Source of the DNA: Pseudomonadota bacterium
GTDB lineage: Bacteria > Pseudomonadota > Gammaproteobacteria > Acidithiobacillales > Acidithiobacillaceae
Direction: 5' to 3'
Assembly (NCBI GenBank): GCA_021840785.1
Contig: JAKBXD010000001.1
Span: 1 to 33,698 of the forward strand
Length of the DNA stretch: 33,698 nt
Shown: positions 30,758 to 33,698 of the stretch, piece after piece
How positions within the stretch are numbered: position 1 is the first letter of the stretch
How the letters are laid out: each line of letters opens with the position of its first letter
Made by a program: the position numbers and the translations under genes
Notes under the pieces: model-generated
Told to the model about the DNA's origin: nothing
The model's database searches: none
The model's input: the letters and a program-made list of their open reading frames with translations, nothing else

Positions 30758-32215
30758 ATGACCAAGCTCACCCTCAGCCAGCTTTCCAGCCTGCTGTTCC
30801 GCGCCTGCGACGACCTGCGCGGCAACATGGACGCCTCGGAGTACAAGGAATACATCTTCGGCATGCTGTTCCTGAAGCGGCTCTCCGACCTCTTCGATCA
30901 GGAACGCGAGCAGCTCGGCCGCGACCTGAAGGCCAGGGGCATGGCGGATGAAGTCATCGCCGCGCAGCTTGCCAACCCCGACAAGTACACCTTCTTCGTC
31001 CCGCAGGATGCCCACTGGTCGACGATCCGCCACCTCAAGACCAACGTCGGCACTGCCCTCAACAAGGCGCTCGAAGCGCTGGAAGACGCCAACGTCGATG
31101 CCCTGCAGGATGTGCTCAAGGGCATCAACTTCAACAAGAAGATCGGACAGCGCACCCTTGACGACGACACGCTCGCCAACTTCATCCAGAACTTCGAAAA
31201 AATCCCGTTGCGCGACGAGAACTTCGAGTTCCCCGATTTGTTGGGTGCGGCCTACGAATACCTGATCAAGTTCTTCGCCGATTCCGCAGGCAAGAAGGCG
31301 GGCGAGTTCTATACCCCGGCGGACGTGGTGCGCACCTTGGTGGAGATCGTCGATCCGCAGCCCGGAATGAGCGTTTACGATCCAACTGTAGGATCGGGCG
31401 GCATGCTGATCCAGACCCGCGACTACATCCGCGAATGCGGCGGCGACCCGCGCGATCTGTCGCTGTTCGGGCAGGAGAGCATCGGCACCACCTGGTCTAT
31501 CTGCAAGATGAACATGCTGCTACATGGCATCTCCCACGCCGACATCCGCCAGGAAGACACCCTGCGCCGCCCGCAGCACAAGGCCGAGAGCAACGAGCTG
31601 AAGCGCTACGACCGCGTGCTCGCCAATCCGCCCTTCAGCCAGAACTACATCAAGAAGGACATCGAATACCCCGGCCGCTTCGCCGTGTGGATGCCTGAAA
31701 AGGGCAAGAAGGCCGACCTCATGTTCGTGCAGCACATGCTGGCTGTGCTCAAGGCCGACGGCAAGATGGCCACGGTCATGCCCCACGGCGTGCTGTTCCG
31801 CGGCGGCGAGGAGAAAGAAGCGCGCAAGCACTTCATCGAACGCGGCTGGCTGGAAGCCGTCATCGGCCTACCAGCCGGGCTGTTTTACGGCACCGGCATC
31901 CCCGCCTGCGTGCTGGTGATGAACAAGAAAGACGCCGCCACCCGCAAGCACATCCTCTTCATCAACGCCGACCGCGAATACCGCGAAGGCAAGGCGCAAA
32001 ACTTCCTGCGCCCGGAAGACATCTCCAAGATCGTCCACGTCTACCGCAGCCTCGCGCAGGGCGGGACGGATGTGCTGGCCTACGCCCGCCGCGTGCCGGT
32101 GGAAGAGATCGCCGCCGAAGACTACAACTGCAACATCCGCCGCTACGTCGACAACGCCCCGCCGCCCGAGAGCTATGCTCGAAAGTGGTGTACGGGCGCG
32201 TTACAACTGGCTTGA
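30758..32215 (+). CDS. hsdM: HsdM, type I DNA adenine methyltransferase, 3' end lost to IS256
   Basis: The frame encodes the N-terminal helical domain ([20 protein letters not shown]), [19 protein letters not shown], the SAM-binding motif [10 protein letters not shown], and the catalytic NPPFSQNY of N6-adenine methyltransferases. HsdM works with HsdS to methylate type I restriction-modification sites. Genuine hsdM sequence stops at about 32169 (residue 470, after DNAPPPE); the last 15 codons are read from the IS256-family left end and are foreign. No hsdS or hsdR is in the window. With its C-terminus missing, and with sequence on the far side of the IS that is not hsdM, the gene is probably non-functional. 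The ribosome-binding site is weak. Confidence 0.88.
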   Translation: MTKLTLSQLSSLLFRACDDLRGNMDASEYKEYIFGMLFLKRLSDLFDQEREQLGRDLKARGMADEVIAAQLANPDKYTFFVPQDAHWSTIRHLKTNVGTALNKALEALEDANVDALQDVLKGINFNKKIGQRTLDDDTLANFIQNFEKIPLRDENFEFPDLLGAAYEYLIKFFADSAGKKAGEFYTPADVVRTLVEIVDPQPGMSVYDPTVGSGGMLIQTRDYIRECGGDPRDLSLFGQESIGTTWSICKMNMLLHGISHADIRQEDTLRRPQHKAESNELKRYDRVLANPPFSQNYIKKDIEYPGRFAVWMPEKGKKADLMFVQHMLAVLKADGKMATVMPHGVLFRGGEEKEARKHFIERGWLEAVIGLPAGLFYGTGIPACVLVMNKKDAATRKHILFINADREYREGKAQNFLRPEDISKIVHVYRSLAQGGTDVLAYARRVPVEEIAAEDYNCNIRRYVDNAPPPESYARKWCTGALQLA

Positions 32216-33584
32216 ATGAGGTGGCGTACTGTTGCTACAAAGGGTTTCCGACTCAAAGAGCAACATAAGGAGTACGCCGTGGAAAAGAATACCGTAATAG
32301 CAGGTGGGATGGGAGAGTTGGGTCTGGGCATTGAAGGGATACTTCGACGCGCGGCACGCTCTCTGATTGAGCAGGCCATAGAGGCAGAGGTGGCGGTATT
32401 GCTGGAAGAATTTGCGACGGTGCGGATGGTTGATGGGCGTCAGGCGGTCGTGCGTAATGGGCATCTGCCGGAGCGCGAGATCCTGACCGCTCTGGGTCCG
32501 GTACCCGTCAAAGTACCCAAGGTGCGGGACCGCTCAGGATCGGGGATCAAATTCAATTCGGTACTGGCGCCTCCGTATGTACGCAAATCACGAACGGTAG
32601 CCGCTACAGTACCTTGGCTCTATCTGCATGGGGTGTCTTCCGGCCACATGCAGGAAGCCCTTTCCATTTTGCTGGGTGATGAGGCCAAGGGACTTTCACC
32701 TGCGGTGTTGGGACGTCTCAAGGCGGAGTGGGCGCAAGAGTATGCCCATTGGCAACACCGCTCCCTACAGGGAAAGCGCTATGCTTACTGGTGGGTAGAC
32801 GGTATTTATACGAACCTCCGTGCGGAGGAGGATCCGCGTATCTGCCTGCTGGTGATTATCGGCGTGACGGCAGAGGGCAAGAAAGAGCTGGTCAGTGTCA
32901 GTGACGGCCTGCGCGAATCCAAAGCTTCCTGGCTGGAGATCCTGCGTGACCTGCAGGCGCGCGGTCTGGAGACGGCCCCTTTGCTCGCCATTGGGGATGG
33001 TGCCATGGGGTTTTGGGCCGCACTGGATGAAGCCTATCCCGAAACTGGTCAGCAACGCTGCTGGGTGCATAAGACCGCCAACATTCTCAACGAACTTCCC
33101 AAAGCCCAACAGAGCAAAGCCAAGGCAGCGTTGCAGGAAATCTGGATGGCCGCCAATCGCCAGGCTGCGGAAAAAGCACTGGACGTGTTTGTGCGCAATT
33201 ACCAGGCAAAGTATCCCAAGGCCGTGGCTAAACTGGAAAAAGATCGGGCTGAATTGCTCGCTTTCTATGATTTTCCGGCCGAACACTGGCGGCATATCCG
33301 GACCACCAATGCCATTGAGTCCACCTTCGCTACGGTACGCCACCGGACTACCCGGACGAAGAACTGTGTATCACGCAGCAGCTTTCTGGGATTGGGTTTC
33401 AAGATGCTGCAGCAGGCTGAAAAACGCTGGATTGGGATTTATGCTCCAGAGAAAGTCCTGCAGCTTTTTGCAGGGGTGAAATTTATCGATGGCTTACCGG
33501 CTAACCTCACCCTGCCGGATGATCAACAGACCGCCGCCTGATCTATGTCAGAAAATGCTCATACACCAGATTTGACTATAGCTC
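32170..33584 (+). mobile_element. IS256-family insertion sequence, complete, without target duplication
   Basis: A 1415-bp element with 28-bp imperfect terminal inverted repeats, 32170-32197 and 33557-33584. They share GAGCTAT at the tips and TGGTGTA further in. One transposase fills the inside. IS256-family insertions normally leave an 8-9 bp target duplication. Here the left flank ends CCGCCCGA and the right flank begins ATTGAGGC, so there is none. The left flank is hsdM, the right flank is the interior of the HEPN-like gene. Confidence 0.85.
32279..33541 (+). CDS. IS256-family DDE transposase
   Basis: The GTG start at 32279 has AAGGAG upstream (ATAAGGAGTACGCC); the longer frame from 32216 begins in the IS end. 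The 420-residue protein has the mutator-type DDE triad: Asp in YWWVDGIYTN, Asp in LLAIGDGAMGFW and Glu in TTNAIESTFATVRHRT, plus the QRCWVHKTANIL block between them. The length is normal for the family and no defect is seen, so it is likely active. Confidence 0.93.
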   Translation: MEKNTVIAGGMGELGLGIEGILRRAARSLIEQAIEAEVAVLLEEFATVRMVDGRQAVVRNGHLPEREILTALGPVPVKVPKVRDRSGSGIKFNSVLAPPYVRKSRTVAATVPWLYLHGVSSGHMQEALSILLGDEAKGLSPAVLGRLKAEWAQEYAHWQHRSLQGKRYAYWWVDGIYTNLRAEEDPRICLLVIIGVTAEGKKELVSVSDGLRESKASWLEILRDLQARGLETAPLLAIGDGAMGFWAALDEAYPETGQQRCWVHKTANILNELPKAQQSKAKAALQEIWMAANRQAAEKALDVFVRNYQAKYPKAVAKLEKDRAELLAFYDFPAEHWRHIRTTNAIESTFATVRHRTTRTKNCVSRSSFLGLGFKMLQQAEKRWIGIYAPEKVLQLFAGVKFIDGLPANLTLPDDQQTAA

Positions 33585-33698
33585 ATTGAGGCGCTTGCTC
33601 AGGCGACGGATGCCCCTATGGCAGCCTGGGAAGATTATGATGAAATCAAGCGTGAAAGGATCGACAACGCTCTTGATGGCGCACCAGGGGACATGGCG
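33585..33698 (+). pseudogene. Second partial copy of the HEPN-like gene (continues beyond window)
   Basis: All 114 bases are identical to 17842-17955. The copy begins with codon 191 (ATT) of the HEPN-like frame, directly at the IS256 tip, so its 5' part is absent here. It either marks a second copy of the cargo gene cut by the IS, or a chimeric join through the IS. It reads in the same orientation as the first copy. Confidence 0.85.

Noticed and set aside
1..33698. CRISPR arrays, tRNA and rRNA genes
   Set aside because: I looked for regularly spaced repeats, tRNA-like ends and rRNA signatures and saw none. A tool-based scan could still find a tRNA missed by eye.

Overview
The window looks like part of a proteobacterial conjugative element (integrative element or plasmid) whose backbone is a type IVB (Dot/Icm, R64-Tra-like) secretion system with a MOBF relaxase. 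The GC-rich transfer genes, tightly overlapping reading frames and IS content would suit Acidithiobacillus or a relative. That host guess is inference from gene style; no rRNA, tRNA or housekeeping gene is present to test it.

Layout. (1) 1-3840 is a patchwork: the 5' part of a reverse-transcriptase gene running off the left edge, an IS110/IS1111-type element with a frameshifted transposase, a small ORF of unknown meaning and a coiled-coil protein with a Phd-like stretch. (2) 3844-14521 is a closely packed plus-strand operon: an IcmD-like protein, the IcmB/DotO (TraU) ATPase, a very long ArdC-like antirestriction protein, two unknown proteins, DotM/TrbA and the DotL/TrbC coupling ATPase. (3) 14803-18993 is a cargo operon of visibly lower GC: a 50-residue Pro/His/Asp-rich peptide ending in glycine, an E2-E1 fusion, a JAMM/JAB isopeptidase and a 573-residue protein with a HEPN-like R-x4-H motif. 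(4) 19130-20857, on the minus strand, is a large unknown protein followed by a good terminator. (5) 21002-27033 is a second plus-strand transfer operon: small exported proteins, a TraW-like protein, a 41-residue membrane peptide, DotI/TraM, DotA/TraY and a small membrane protein. (6) 27159-29888, on the minus strand, is the MOBF relaxase-helicase, with a cluster of CTGACC/GGTCAG boxes and hairpins just upstream (candidate oriT or control region). (7) 30180-33698 is another patchwork: a degenerate transposase fragment, a type I R-M HsdM gene cut by an IS256-family element, and, past that element, a 114-bp perfect copy of the interior of the HEPN-like gene that runs off the right edge.

Together, DotO, DotM, DotL, DotI, DotA and the relaxase would supply part of the machinery for conjugative DNA export. 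ArdC probably protects incoming DNA. The cargo operon has the parts list of a ubiquitin-like or Cap2/Cap3-like conjugation system, but with no CD-NTase and no beta-grasp modifier in view. This E2-E1/JAB/HEPN operon with its glycine-ending peptide is the best candidate here for an undescribed system, probably anti-phage or anti-plasmid defence carried by the element. Core parts such as DotB, DotC, DotD, DotG and DotH are not recognised in this window.
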